A DNA stretch of 64,000 bases. Source: Daphnia carinata. Lineage: Eukaryota > Arthropoda > Branchiopoda > Diplostraca > Daphniidae. The stretch's first letter is position 1. Every line of letters begins with the position of its first letter. The position numbers were made by a program, and so were the translations under genes. The notes beneath the pieces are model-generated. The model did no database searches. It was not told the DNA's origin and was given only the letters and a program-made list of their open reading frames with translations. Below are positions 14,401-28,135 of the stretch, piece by piece. The DNA lies in NCBI RefSeq assembly GCF_022539665.2, contig NC_081333.1, positions 2,418,001 to 2,482,000 of the forward strand. The letters run 5' to 3'.

Positions 14401-17400
14401 ACGTAGGCGGATGGAACCCTTCAAAGAATACAAAAAAATCAGGGATTTTTTTAGTGCGCGCGCAGATAGTTTCACGGGCGCACTACATTCTGCGCAACTT
14501 CTTCATATTCCTGGGGAAAAAAATGCCCTTTTAAAAATATTTTATTGGAAAAAAAAAATCAGCTTAGATGCCCGACGGTTAAATGACGTCACACCTCGTC
14601 CTTTAAGAAAACTGTTTTAACTCTTGTCTGGCCATTCGATTGAATCACGTTTCTGTGGATTATTGATGTTAGACCTCTAAAGGTCGTGTTCTGTACAGCT
14701 TTTTATGTTGGGTTAACATTTTTGTTTTCTTTTACGAGACAGGCCATTTTTGAAATGCCCGCCCTTGCAAAACACTTTCCTTTTTTGGTTTATGAAAAGA
14801 TGATTTGTATACTATAAGAGCAATCTGTCATTCCTATTTGAAAAAATAATCATTTTTATTTTTTTGGCTTGAAAATAATATGCAGCAGCAGCTTGAAATA
14901 TGCATATGAGGTCTATTGTACCACATATACAGGCTCGCAGAATTCTCTCACTTATGAATTCTTTCACAAGCTTCTGTTCCACATCCACATGTACGCAGAA
15001 CATTTTAACGTATACCCTCGGATACAATGGGAGGCCTGCACTCTGCCATCTTGAATAGTAATGGATGCCGACGCTTTATCGCATCATTTCAAAGAGGTAA
15101 ACATTGACCAGTAGATTTTAAAGCTCAAAAATAGAATAAAATCAAAGATCCAAAACATCTGCTTGTTTTTCTTTTTTAAAGGAAAAGGCGATTGCAGGAT
15201 TTTTAAAATGGTGAGCGATATAGGGGTTGCAGCAATTGCTTGTACAGTGTCATTGACATGTCGAGTGCGTGACATTTGACTGCCGTGCATAAATAAACAA
15301 CCAAAGGTGACATGGTTCACGTACGCAAGGAACTGTGGACGAATTAATAATGGATAGCAATCTCACGGGATGAAAGTCCGATTTTTTTGTTGTTGTTGTT
15401 GCACGCTGTGATAGTAGAAAAAGTTTTTACAAATTAATGGCGCGGCAAATATGAAATATGTATAGAACGTAAAGAAGCAAGAATTAAAAGAAAAAGAATG
15501 TTTTGTTTTTTTTTTAGTGTGGAAGAGCAGAAATGTGTGACAACAAGAGTGTAGATGGATTTCATTTGAAAACCCTCGAAAAAAAAAAAGGTCGGGCTTC
15601 ATGAGTCGTTTTTTTCAAAGAATTCGGGATTTTTCTTTTGCCGTGTGGGGGGTAGATTGTCAAGAGTCATGCCATCCGTAAACATTACGTATCACTAATT
15701 GGACAGAAACAAATCACTGGAATCGAAAAAAGAAAAATGGGGATTTTTTCTTTCTGCGTGTTTTTACCTGGAAGTGTAGTGCGACTGTTTGATCTCCCAG
15801 GACGCGGAAGACAAAATGGAAAAGGCAAAAGAAGAACGAAGGCAAGAATAACGTCACTGTCATTTAAGAAAAAGAAAAAGCTCTTCTTCCTTTAAAAGGA
15901 AAAAGACGAAGTGATGGATCGTTTCAATGGCGGGAAATGGAAGGAGTTTGAGCGTTTGATCCTCCTAATCTACGACATCCGGACTGTCTGTTCACATTCT
16001 CCTTCTTTTTTCCTCTCGTCCAGCAGCATCCGTCCAGTCTATATCGTTCGACCCCACTAAAAAAAAGAAAAAAACTGTTGGCCATAGCAAGAGGGTTCCG
16101 CATTCCGGCTGTAGACAGATTCTTATTGCATTTCAGCGGCGAGGATATATAGATATCAACTGAGAAAGAGTGCCCTGGAGCAGCACAATATTTCATACAG
16201 AGTTTTATACAGAATATGAAGCTATACATATCAAAATTTTCCCTTTTTCTTTTTGCCTTTCCGTTTTTTTCTTTTTTTCTTGTTCTCTGCTTTAAATGTT
16301 AGAACTAAAGTGCATACACAGGGACATCGTAGCAAACTTTTTGGGTAAGAGTTCTCGTCATCCAGCAGCAGCAGCTCCTCCCACAGCGAAAGGATGACCG
16401 AGTGGTAAGAAGGAAATCGCCTCCCCGGCCTCTCTCTCTCTTGTCCTCACACTCTCAAAGCACTGCGGGCGTCTTATATGGTGGACACATCTTTTGTACG
16501 ATCCTGAAGAAGAAATGTTTTGGAACACGTCCAAAAATAAAAAGGGAGAAATACTTTTGTGCTGTTTTGTCACTCTTCGCGTCGACAACAATCAATTCGT
16601 GCAGTTCAACACGCAAATCGTCGTGTCGATTCTTTTATTCATTAAAGGAAATTGTCTAATTTGCATTGAAAAATAGTTTTATTGTATATTAGGTTGAAAA
16701 ACATTTTACATTGTTTTCTTTATAGATTGGGGTGCTTCAACATCTTGTTCGCCCTACCTAAAAAAAAAGGGCGAGGCAGGATTTCAATAGGCGTACAAGA
16801 GAATAGAGCTACTAGATGCATCGCTAATGAGAAGTTACCTAACCCTATCTTTTTTAAAGCTCTGTACGTGTATAGCTAACGGTGGTAAAGCAACATAATA
16901 GCACGCACCCTTTCGAATAGGGATACTGTTCGTGGGTGTTTGTGTATTTTTTTTTTTAAAGCGAACAGGGAAACGTCATTATGTGTGTTTTAAAATGTGA
17001 TGCATATTGTATACGCGAGCCATTAAATTTTGCTTTATTTCACTAGAACGTATAAGGGGGAACACTGAAAAAGGAGCCATTGTAACTCTTTTAATTGGCC
17101 AAGGAATTTTGAAATAAACCACTCACATAACGTTGAGCACAAACAAGAATTTGTTGTATACAGTTTTATGATTCCTTGATGCTACACGTTGAAAAAACAC
17201 GTTAAGTTGCTGGTGATTGATTTTCAAAAGAAATTTGACTACAAACAAACGTAACATCATCATTAGAAATTATAATTTACTTATGTCAAATCTAAAACGA
17301 AAGGATTCAAACTTGATTACTAGCGTTCCATCAAAAGCGTCGGACATTTGCCCACACCATTATAGAACCAGCATATAGAACATTTCCCTTTTTCATAATA

Positions 17401-20400
17401 TTAATATTAAAACAGCTTATTAGATCATCAGAGTCTGCGACATGAGCAAGTAATATTTCATTTGAAAAGCCCAAAAAAAGAGCAACGTATCACACTTTGC
17501 CTCTTCTCGCCCAGATTGGCCTCTAATGTCAACAACCGTTGGGGCTGCCGGACAGACCGTCCACATATACCCCCGACTGGTGATGAGCCGGCCAATATAG
17601 GCCCTTGATGGAAGACCTAGCAGCTAAACATCCACAGTCCGGCAACATCCGCAGGCTTGCCGGAGTGAAAGTGTATAGCAAACCTAAAGCTGTACTGCCT
17701 GCGATCAATATATAGCGCTCTCGTTTCGTGTGTGTGTCTTACGTCCCCGCCCTCCTTTCTTTTTTGTGTGTATGTGTACTTTCACAGTTCCCAGCAAGTT
17801 CGCACTCTTGTAGTAGAGAAACGACGGCCAAGCGTCTTATTCTTACATGTTAGAGACAAGTCGGCTACCAACTATTACATGTAAGCTGCACGTTTTCCCA
17901 CGCTGTTTTATAGAACCCACCCCCAGCCCAAGCTAATGAATTTGGACCGAACAGCTGGAACCTACGTCGATATCCTTCCGACCTACACACACACAGAAGA
18001 ACAAGGATGTTGCAGTGCGAAAGAGAGAGAGAGAGAAAAAAAAAGGGCGGAGAAATGGCTTTTTGACTGATTAAATGGTCGAACAGACTTGACTTGTTCA
18101 ACCCCATCAGACTTGCTCACGCTTACTCACGATAATACTGGCCAGCACTGGCATTACGTATGGAATTCTTTTGATAATAAATATTGATTATATTACATAC
18201 TAATGTTTTTCTTCGTCTTCTATTCCTGCTGCGGTTGTCAATGTTTCACACCGGCACCCGCATGTATAATTTGCGGCTAACACGCAAAGAATTGGCCACA
18301 CACACACACACACCATTCAACGGTCTATTTGTGGATCTACACACAGGAACGTAGTTCCCGCAGGGATTTTATGCTGACTTGTATTTTAAAAACCACATCG
18401 ATTTATTTGTATATAGACGGGAAAAAGACAGCAAACTGTGCGTGAAAAACATTGCGCCATAGAACGAGTCTTATATGGAAATTTAAAGAACAAAAGGATT
18501 TTTAAATAGCGAAAATGACGTTTCTCTACGTAAGAAAGAGACAGGTTTGTCATGTAACGATATCGATGTGGTGGAACAATAAAGAGATGACAAAGCCGAT
18601 AGAGAAACTGTGCGGAGTGGTTTTCAACTCATGTGATTAATGACTTTGTTTGTTTCTTGTGAAATATACCCTAAGGTAATGATGAATTCCTTAGGCAGAT
18701 CATTAGCGTTGTTTACACATTATTCTTTTTCGCTGCAAGCAATGACAAGGAAAACAAAAAGGAAAAGCAGACGAATTTAGCTGTTAGGTAACAGTGGCCC
18801 TTAGAGGCGTACAGGAATGAAGTAGTCGTTTGCCAACCGAAATGTGAGGATCGTTTAACCCACGACTGTGTAAACTAGTGAGACTTACACGGTACGTAAC
18901 ATGTAGACAGTGTGTAGTAAAGGGCATGTATGCAAATGAGCTCAAGAAAGTTGGGCAAGTAAACAAACAGCCGCCCACCGCCGACAGGCAAATCCTTAAC
19001 TAATTAAATTTAGCAAATGCCGTCGGCCTTTTCTTGTGATCATCGTGAACAAAAACGGAGCAAATGGGAACAACGTGACAATCCTATTTCTACAAGTGCA
19101 TCCCATTTCTTTCGTTCTATTGGCAATTTGTGGTAACAATGAGGACACACCAATCACATGTAAGTTTTGCTTTTATTTTGGCCATTTATAAGCAAACAGT
19201 CGATCGTTTTATGAGGTGCCCTTCGGTGAGAACGAAAACGTGTTAGCAATTAAGCCCATCTACGTCAAATGCAAGGGTTAATGTAGCATTAAAGGAATCT
19301 TGGCGAGGCAAGTGAACGTCAAAGCAACGCAGGAATTTCTCGCCATTTATAATGAAAATTCTTAATTTAACATATAAAGGCAGAGCTTTTATACACGGCA
19401 TCAGTAATTACTATATTCCTCTCGTGCTGTGTATAATTGTTCCCATTTTCGCTAATTTCATTACGTTTAAAGTTTTAATCATTTTCGGCCGTGCAAGCCG
19501 CGCGTCCAAATGACAAATCAACGTCGTGATTTCACGGCACTGGGTTTTAATTTAATAATAAATAAAAATGCTTTGCACCATTAGATAGATGGGGGGAAAT
19601 AAAGGGGTTCTAACTAAATTTATGGAAAGTGCCCTAAATCACATAGGCAAAAGAAAATCACGAGTGGGTATCGAATGGAAGGCCGTGATCGTTTCACGCT
19701 CCGTTTCGATTGCCACGGTTTCCGATTCTGTACTCGTTGAAAAACGAGAGAAAACCGCACTTTGAATACATCACCATATAAGACGGTGATGTGTGTCTTT
19801 GTTGTTGTAATGCACACAAATTCTCGTTTCCATTCGTAGCATTGTTACGACATTAGATACTGGCACACGTATACGAACGAAATCGCATTCCAACGCACTC
19901 ACGGCCTTCCCCTGCGAAACAAACTGAAGACATAAAAATAGGGTAGTGTTATATGGATATACTGTATCTTAACTTGAACCAGTAAAAAAAGGGGGATTTT
20001 TGTTTTTTGTTTAGTATAAGACGAGTTTGTATGGCATCTGATCGAGAATCTATCTCTTCAGATTGAAAAGAGATGGCCATCTGAATGGCTCACGATTTCC
20101 GGACGCCGCAAGGGCTCTAGTTCGTATACAAGTGCCCAATATACAGAGGAACATGAAAAAAAAGGCTATTTAGCTTTCTATTTTTTTTTTTCCTTTAAAA
20201 AAAACGAGCGTGTTATATAGCCGTGTGTATATTGTATATACCGAAAGCCGTCTGCTGTTGGTTATGTTTGAAAACGACAAGACAATGGGAAATAACACAG
20301 TTGCAGGCTATACAAAATGAGATGAGGCAATCCTTGATGTATTTTGGCGTGTACAAGAAGGAAGAAAAAAACAATCGGCTTAAAAGAGTTTAGCACATCC

Positions 20401-23400
20401 GCATGCATAATAAAAGGGTGGGGCGTCATCGCGGCAACGTCGCCCTTATTCATTTGCCTTTTTTTTAGTTTCTTCAATCAGTCCATCTTTTTTTTTTTTT
20501 TTTTTTTTACTATATCGTACCCGTTGCTGCAAGACACAAAAAAGGGAAGGGCATTACGACAGAAAAAAAAATCAGACACTGATATAACACGACGTGGTGT
20601 TGAGACAGTGCCAGATCTAAATCAATATGCAGAAACGGGAGGCGGGGACACATAAAAAAGAGGGCGAAAAAAATATGTCGCAAAACTTCAGAAAGATGGA
20701 AATGCGATACAAAAGGAAAGTGTAGAGTGGGCAACGGGGAAGAGAACAAAACTCGGGAATAATCGATATCGACATCCACCCTCGGGTTGTTCCCTTTGAA
20801 ACTAGCATGCTCGTATGCATGTATATTAAACTGCCTCCATTGAGTTAAAAGGGGGGAAACAAAATTCACCGTAAAGAACAAACGATGTTCACTTTGCATT
20901 TTTCTGCATCATCAAGATTTTTCCTTGGTTATACCAAAAGAAAAATGGGGTAAATGGCGGAAGTTGGATTCGGATGAAGCCATTTTTCTTACAGAAGAGG
21001 GACATTTGATTGACTGTACCAATGTTACGCTTAATCAAATAGGTAACGAGCTGAATTGCGTTCGAAACATACAGTAAAACGGTTCGACAATTCCCGAAAT
21101 CAACGACGTTATTTGATTTGAAACGGCAATAAAATAACCGAGTGATTTATGCAGCAGGAGCTGACAGTTGAATAAACTGCGTAAGACGTCCTTTCAGTAT
21201 CAGCTCCGCAAATCAATAGACGAGAAAGAGAGAGAGAGAGACATGTCCAAATACATAAATAAGAGAAGGACATTTTCAAATTCAATTTGTCATCGTCACG
21301 CTCGACTAAGCCGACAAATGCAGACCACAAGTTTCTTCGTCAACATCCGCACATTTACAAGACAAATTCAGAAATCTTCGCAATCCTGATTCCCCTTCTC
21401 GTCTTTTATCGGATTTCTTTTTCTTTCTGACCGTCACATCATATCCGCTCCTATCACATACAATCTCCGGTCTTCCTTTCTCGTTTAGGTAATCCATGAG
21501 ATCGTATATATATATATTTTTTTTGTACCCCATCTAACATGGTCAGTAGCCAAAAAAATAGGCCCAGCCATATTGAATTCGTCGATTGGCTGGTATACAG
21601 CATATATATGGCTCAATTCGTGTATAGTCCAGGGCGTTCACGGGGAAACTAACGCGGCCAAATCGAGCGGAGACAAACCATCCAACGTAATTTTGCTCAA
21701 AGAAAACGTAGCTATGGGCTATATGATAAAGTATGTGCAACATACGGAGACCATAAGCAACTGCTGTTTCTTCTTCTTGTCGATGGCTGCAAAGAAGGGC
21801 CATCTTCAACTTTCTGCGTGGCCATCGTTATTTTATTTATTTTTTATCGACGGTGATAAACGCTATATAGAGTTATCTAGTGTAGCCCACGCCAGACGGC
21901 GTGCGCTAAAGAAAAAGTTTATTGTTGGAAACGGGCAGGTCGATCATCGAGTTGACGTTGCCAGGATGTATAAGATGAAATGTTTATAAGGCAGCACCGA
22001 CTGAAGCTTTATAGCGTCGGTGCTCGTGTAGGCGGGGTAGAAATAATGTTGATGACGATGTTTGCTTATATTTCTTTTGTTTAAGTCTATACACAACATT
22101 GGCGCAATTTTCTATAAAGTCTAACCTCTTGGGTAGCGAAACAGAGGCGGAATCCAAGACCGCATGAGCCATGATTAAGTCCTGTGTCGTAATAACCTCT
22201 GTAGAATCTCTCAGGAATCGTAAATAAAAAAAAGAAGAGAGAGGGAAAGAAAACTAATCTAATTCTTTCCGTTCCTCTTTGTCGTCTACTTCGTCTTCCT
22301 TCGCTATACGCTAAAGCCGCTCGTTGAAACCGATAAACAAGTTCACCGGTTTTGCTATTATGTCTGTCGATGGTATATCGCAATCGAATAATTTTTTTAG
22401 AGCTATTTTGCGTTATTATGTTTTATACTAAAGACGTCAACCGTCATTGATGTCTGTAGTATAGAACATCCAAGAAAGCGGATGTGATTCACGTTCCAGG
22501 TATGCGGGGGAGTTTTGGTGATCCGCCCACCTTTTTTTTAAAATCAGATCGATTGTATACGATGACGCCAATGGTAAAATGTAAGCTGATCGATAGCTCC
22601 CGGCAGATTTGACGCCTTTTTTTCGGTTCGTTTTCGCTTGAATTGATAAACCAATCGCGTATACCTGTTAGAGTGTTCGTGAAAGGGCATCAACTCTTTT
22701 CTCTTATTTTACTTGTTCACGCACATAATCAATCGAGTGGGAAGTTTAATGAAAATTCTATCCGAGATTCAAACATTTTTCAACCAACGTGAGCAAGTTA
22801 CAGTCAACAACGCGGACGGATGTGACAGAGTCAGACGCATTGCGTGTGCGACTGAGGATGAAAAAATAGGACCGTGAAGGAAATGGGTATAATGTACACG
22901 AACGTAACTACAAATAGTAACTGAAGCCCATCCACTGAATCTGTAAGATTAAAAAAAACCAGTTATACTTTTTTGCACATGTATTTAGTGCCCGTGGATG
23001 ATACAACACGTAAGTGAATCACATTTAAGGAGCTTTCGTGACACGACGTTGAAAGGATCTTGAAAAAAAAGCACGTACCAGACGTGAGCGAGAAGTTTTT
23101 TGCTAAAACTTATTCTAAAGCCATTCAGTCCAATCTTTGAAGAGAGACAGTCGCTATGCTTCTTGCAGTGCATGGCATCGTACGGCTTTCTTTTTTTCTG
23201 GTCAAGATTGGGTGTATGCTTACGTATGGGTTTGTTTACGATATGGCACGCGTAAGGTTATATTGTTTGCTGATTTACTTCGTGACAGGCAGGGCTGCGT
23301 GTATAAACAGAGATCTAACACTTGCATAATAGTCGGAAGGTTGTTGACGTGATTGTGTCGTGATTGCACGAAATGTCATACAAACTTGGCACGCATTCAG

Positions 23401-24900
23401 CCATCAGATGTGTGTGATTTTCGTTTTAGAAAAAGAAGATTTAATGCGTTTCTAAGATTGAAATTTTGAAAACATGACGATAAGTTTTAATATTTAGCAT
23501 TTTTTAGAAAGATATGTTAAATCATGCGATTCGTTTGTCCAAAACAAAATTTAGTACGAGGAAAATGAATAACAACATTAGGATTTCTACGAAAGCTTGT
23601 GACGTTGTTTAATCAACGACGGAGGTTTAGACAACAAACATTGAGTATGACAACTGTCCTATTGTTTCACGCTTTCTCATAAGGGATGTTGCTTCTAGTA
23701 CTTATGTTATCGGGCGATATTCACGCAAGTTGACTATACGACATTGCAAGCTGTGACTGCTTTGGGCTGTCCGTCTCCTAGTGAGCAGTAAACCGCGTCT
23801 ACCCGCACATGAAGACCGTTTGCTAAAAGCATGCTTGCCGCAGATAGCAAACGACATTCTTGAAAATGGAAGTAGTGTTCGGTGATTGTGTTTGTGTAAT
23901 CTAAACGGAAAAATTTTCGCGAAAGAAAAGTGGCTCGTTTATAATTGATATGGAGCATTCGACAGGCTACGTGAACGTTGCTAGAGCCCGATATTGCTCA
24001 AAGAAGATTTGTCGACCAACAACGGCCAAAGGCGCCAACGTGACATTGGCAAGTACTTTGGTCTTCAGAATTTGTTATCTTTGTTGTGTTCACGGCAGAG
24101 CTTTGAGTATCCATCCGCGAGGATTCAACAGTTTACGGGCAAATTGGCATTGCCGAAGATCGTCAAATGTTACATTATTTCAGCGTGCGAAATTGTAGTA
24201 ACGGGCGATGTTGTTGTGTCATATGTTTTAATTAGATGGACTATTCATGCTTGACTAACATAGCTCAAGTTTGCGATTGCCTCTTGGTTTCTTCAATAGG
24301 CTTTCTTGTTCGCTTGTTGTATTTGTGCAAGTGATTACGTTTAAGCTTTACTTTTTGGCGTCATTTGGTAATACCTTTTTGAAACATCAACAAAGCAAAC
24401 TACAACATTTCGCAATAAAGATAACTAAATGTGTTAATTGAAACTTATTTCTTAATTTTGCAAGTGTTTTAGTCGGTAGATGGCGTTTAATATTTATTCG
24501 TAACACTATAAAATTTTGCTCACTAGATGGCTTTAGTGATTCAGGCGAGCAATTAAATTTGGCAATGTTGCAGTCGACCATTTGATGACTTACCAGTTAC
24601 AAACATGATTTGCGAACTTAACACAACAAGCGTTTCTTTTAGTGAAAATAAATATTCTGGAACTCTCCTTGATTTTCTGCGTGATGGGGATTTTTTTACA
24701 TCTCGTGTTATCTGGACATCAAAAATCTTTTTGCGAATTAGTCGGATTAAGTAGGAATGCCTCAAATTTCTACTCCTTCTGCAAATTCATGCGGTTCGAA
24801 ATATTTTACTTCCAATAGCTATTTACTACGTCAATAGAAATATTCTTCTACTCAGTGTTTGTGATTTTGATTTCCAGATATAGCAATAATGGAGGCATGT
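11403..24900. other. long gene-poor AT-rich region
   Basis: About 13.5 kb without any reading frame that shows a conserved domain, good codon character or a consistent exon chain on either strand. The open frames present are short and dominated by homopolymers. It probably holds non-coding 5' exons and the promoter of the leftward LDLa-CUB gene, but none can be placed with confidence. Simple repeats include a G-run (about 11592-11605), a TA run (about 13206-13224) and a T-run (about 20487-20508). Confidence 0.45.
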
Positions 24901-24999
24901 TTTTGTTCCCTGTTGGTGGAGGGTTAAGCCTGGGCTACATCTCGTATTGTTACACATCTAAAATGCTTAGGGAAAAGTGTTCAGTTTAGTTAAATACAT

Positions 25000-25499
25000 T
25001 TATGTGCTTTTTTCCCAAAATCCGAAAAAATGCAATCTCTTAGAAGCGACTGAAACTCAATAGCATTAGTTTTCTGCGCAAATGTGTAGTTTTTGAATAA
25101 AATGCAATCAGTCATTTTTGTTTGTTTTTCGTTGCCAGCGCCATCTGTTAGCAGAAATATTATTCAAATATTACAAATTCGATGCAACTCGCCTACAATA
25201 AGCAAAAGTGAACTTTTATTACGCACATAACATTATTTTACACCTAATTAATGTCTAGATCTTAGTATAATTGATCTTTCCAGTATCAAACCGATTTTAA
25301 CTATATTTTTGCTAACAGATAGCGCTGGCGACAAAAAACAAACAAAAATCACTTAAATTGCGATTTATTCAGAAACTGCACAACTTAGGGGAAAACTAAT
25401 GCTATATTCGGAATCAGCGTTTAATTCTAATTATTTCTGGTGAGCTTTATCCAATTCTTTGAGATTTCCTTCTTTGCAAATTTCGACAAAAGTGAGAAG
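25000..25499. mobile_element. foldback (long terminal inverted repeat) element, copy 1
   Basis: The left half (from about 25,010: CCGAAAAAATGCAATCTC, then AGCATTAGTTTTCT, then GTTTGTTTTTCGTTGCCAGC and GCCATCTGTTAGCAG) returns as an imperfect reverse complement in the right half (GCTAACAGATAGCGCTGGC, then ACAAAAAACAAACAAAAAT, AAAACTAATGCTAT, GAGATTTCC). No coding sequence is visible, which fits a non-autonomous foldback or MITE-type element. Relative to copy 2 it lacks roughly 35-40 bp in the left arm near 25,055. The superfamily is not assigned. Confidence 0.7.
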
Positions 25500-26036
25500 G
25501 CCTTCCCATTTTTCTCGAAATCCGAAAAAAATAAAATCTCTTAGAATCGCTTGAAACTCACATTGAATAGTCAAAATTGAACGCTGGTTCCAAATATAGC
25601 ATTAGTGTTCTGCGTAAATGTGTAGTTTTTGAATTAAATGCAATCAAAGTCGTTTTTGTTTGTTTTTCGTTGCCAGAGCCATCTGTTAGCAGAAATATTA
25701 TTCAAATATTACAAATTCGATGCAACTCGCCTAAATAAGCAAAAGTGAACTTTTATTACGCACATAACATTGTTTTACACCTAATTAATGTCTAGATCCT
25801 AGTATGATTGATCTTTCCAGTATCAAACCGATTTTAACTATATTTTTGCTAACAGATAGCGCTGGCTACAAAAAACAAACAAAAATCACTTAAATTGCGA
25901 TTTATTCAGAAACTGCACAACTTAGGGGAAAACTAATGCTATATTCGGAATCAGCGTTTAATTCTGATTATTTCTGGTGAGTTTTATCTAATTTTTTGAG
26001 ATTTCCTTCTTTGCAAATTTCGACAAAAGTGAGAAG
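25500..26036. mobile_element. foldback (long terminal inverted repeat) element, copy 2
   Basis: This is a direct tandem copy of the preceding element, with very high similarity through most of its length. Each arm is about 200 bp. The left arm begins CTTCCCATTTTTCTCGAAA and the right arm ends TTTCGACAAAAGTGAGAAG, an imperfect reverse complement. It abuts copy 1 at AGAAGGCCTTCCC, and its right end directly abuts the 4.6-kb palindrome. There is no open frame. Confidence 0.72.
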
Positions 26037-26240
26037 TATGGCAATCCGTTCTACACAAAAAAAAAAAAAATTTCGCCAAAAAAAAAAAATCTCACTTTTT
26101 TCTTTTTTTCCGACACGTAGCCATCTACCGCTCATACTCGTTATTACTGGCGTAGGCAATTTCAGTCCATTGGATGCCATTCTCAGTTAGTTCAGTAACG
26201 TGGATGGAGAATAACGCGTGGCTGGAGGAACAATTGAAAA

Positions 26241-26832
26241 ATGGATAAGATAATACAACAAAAGGATGGTAAGTATAAACATTATTATATTGGTTTTCAA
26301 TTATTAATTATTGTTTATTAGATCAAATTATGAAGCTGCAGGTCCAATTATTGGAACAACACAAAATATTAGATAACAGCAAAGCTAAGGATGGTAAGGC
26401 CTAATACGTAATGATTCTATTTATTTGCTTTTATTCATTTGTGTTTTGTAGCTCAAATTTTGAGTCTACAAGCTCAGCTAGGGGAAAAGAACAAATTGGA
26501 ACGGAAAAGTTTCCAAACAGTGAAGGAGGTTTTTCCAAACTCATCCCTAACTGAACATGGGGATGAATCGGCATTAGGCGAACACAGTCAGGTACCTAAA
26601 CTTTTCAAATAAGAATTCAAAATAAGTATAGAATTTTAACAAACAATTATTTATTGTTTAGTTATTCAGTCTCCCACCTGACAGTGTGTTAAAGTTAAAT
26701 TCTGTTAGTGCTGCACTAAAAGAATTCTTAGTAATAAGTCCATGCAGCGAAGGAAGTGAACAATTGTGGGACGTATTTGGGCTGAAAATGGGTGTGGTAC
26801 GGAAACCCAGAAATAGCACCAGTTCAACATAA
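26241..26832 (+). pseudogene. unknown spliced gene, left-arm copy, truncated by frameshift
   Basis: Four exons with GT-AG borders and matching phases (26241-26268, 26322-26393, 26452-26591, 26662-26832) give an open frame of 136 residues. The N-terminal half is coiled-coil-like, with repeated units of the form DQIMKLQVQLLEQ and AQILSLQAQLGEK encoded by successive small exons. The later part contains SVSAALKEFLVISPCSEGSEQLW. Compared with the right-arm copy, one T is missing just after the codons for QLWD. The frame then shifts and ends at a TAA, so this copy lacks the C-terminal part. I do not recognise the family. Similar exon sizes in both arms suggest one ancestral intron-bearing gene captured in the palindrome. 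Confidence 0.5.
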
Positions 26833-27700
26833 AACATGAATTAGTTACTTTTCGGTTTTTTGTCTATCGAAAAAGTATTTTAATGCTATTATTTTGCATT
26901 CACAGAATTTTAGTGGGGGATCAAGTCAAGTCTGGAAGTGTTACAGGATGGAAGAGTGAGCCTACAGTTGAAAAACACTGAAAGTGCATTACCATTAAGG
27001 TATGAGGTAAAGTAATAGAGTATGCAAATTGTCTAATGAGAAGTACCATCTTGTGTGAATGAATCCTGTGTAACAGCAATCTTTTATAGTTCTGTCACAG
27101 CTAGAAGCCTCAAATAATTCTGCTTCTCTTGCTAAAGAACAACTTGTCCTTTACGTTCAGAGTGTTGGTGAAGCTGGGTACTTAAATGGCCCTAAAGATG
27201 TTTCATTTCGTTGGCATTGCAGCGATGAACATCATACATGGACTTTTTAGGTATGAAAGGAATTTTCTTGAAAAATTTTTGAATTTCTGACAAAGCATTT
27301 CTCCTGCCTTTTGCCAACCATGTCTAATCTAAAAAAAAAATTTTATCCAATAGGAAAGGATTTTCAGCATACTGGGAACACAACTATCAACAATGCAACA
27401 TTCTAGGGGTGCTATTTTATCATTCAAGAGCCTTATACAATGATTTTCATCTGCAATTTGTATGGCCTTTCCCAAGCTTCTGCCAGAAGTTGAATCTATA
27501 AGTCATGTAAGTCACATGAGCAACAATTGAGATGCTTAATGGTGTTTTTTTTCTTTTCTCAGCATAGGTTAAAAGTAACATTGGATCTGAAAAGATTCTT
27601 GGCTGGGGCAAGACACTGAATAAATTGTAATGATTGAATGGATGACATGACGTTTCTATACTTAATTTGGATTCCCGAGACGGTATTTTATGTTTAAAAA
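26833..27700 (+). other. left-arm segment including about 390 bp absent from the right arm
   Basis: After the broken gene copy the arm contains short open stretches, for example coding for LAKEQLVLYVQSVGEAG at about 27,137-27,190, with splice-like borders. The segment at about 27,107-27,490 has no counterpart in the right arm, so either the right arm suffered a deletion or the left an insertion. No product is recognised. Confidence 0.35.
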
Positions 27701-27709
27701 ATTGAAGTG

Positions 27710-28135
27710 CATATCTGGGCTCCCTTCCTTTCCGTAGCCCCGTTTCCCCTTGACTCGTAATAAGCCCGTAGGGGGTCATGCCCCTACTGTACGGTATATA
27801 TAAAAACAACATATACCGAGGTTTGGAGGGCTCTGGCCGGAAAGGGGACGTGGGGTGCCGCTTCGTCCGATGATGTGTTCATGGAGGGTGACGTGGCTGC
27901 CCACAAATCCGAACTAAAGGTTAATCGCTCCTGTAAAAATGTTCCAAATCTTCAGCTCTTCTTCCGGCTTCTCTTAGCCAATCACCGGGTAATCTCCCCG
28001 GTGGGTCAACAAGGCAGTGTCTCCCCCTGCCTGGGTTGACGGCAACTTTTGAAAGGGCTATTGTGCCTTTTTAAAGTTGCAAAAATAATTGTAATGTGCA
28101 GAGAATTGTCAATAAAATTTTTTTTATAAAATATT
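27710..28135. repeat. GC-rich multi-hairpin block, left arm
   Basis: This is a GC-rich island in AT-rich surroundings with several short inverted repeats: CCGTAGGGGGTCATGCCCCTAC, CGGTATAT...ATATACCG, CACCGGGTAATCTCCCCGGTG and GTCAAC...AGGCAG...CTGCCT...GTTGAC. It is almost identical to its mirror at 28,920-29,345, more so than the rest of the arms. No credible reading frame was found. It could be a structured RNA or a nested element. Confidence 0.6.

Noticed and set aside
20510-20899. 129-codon minus-strand open frame
   Set aside because: Phe/Ser/Leu-rich translation of T-rich sequence with no conserved motif or splice context.
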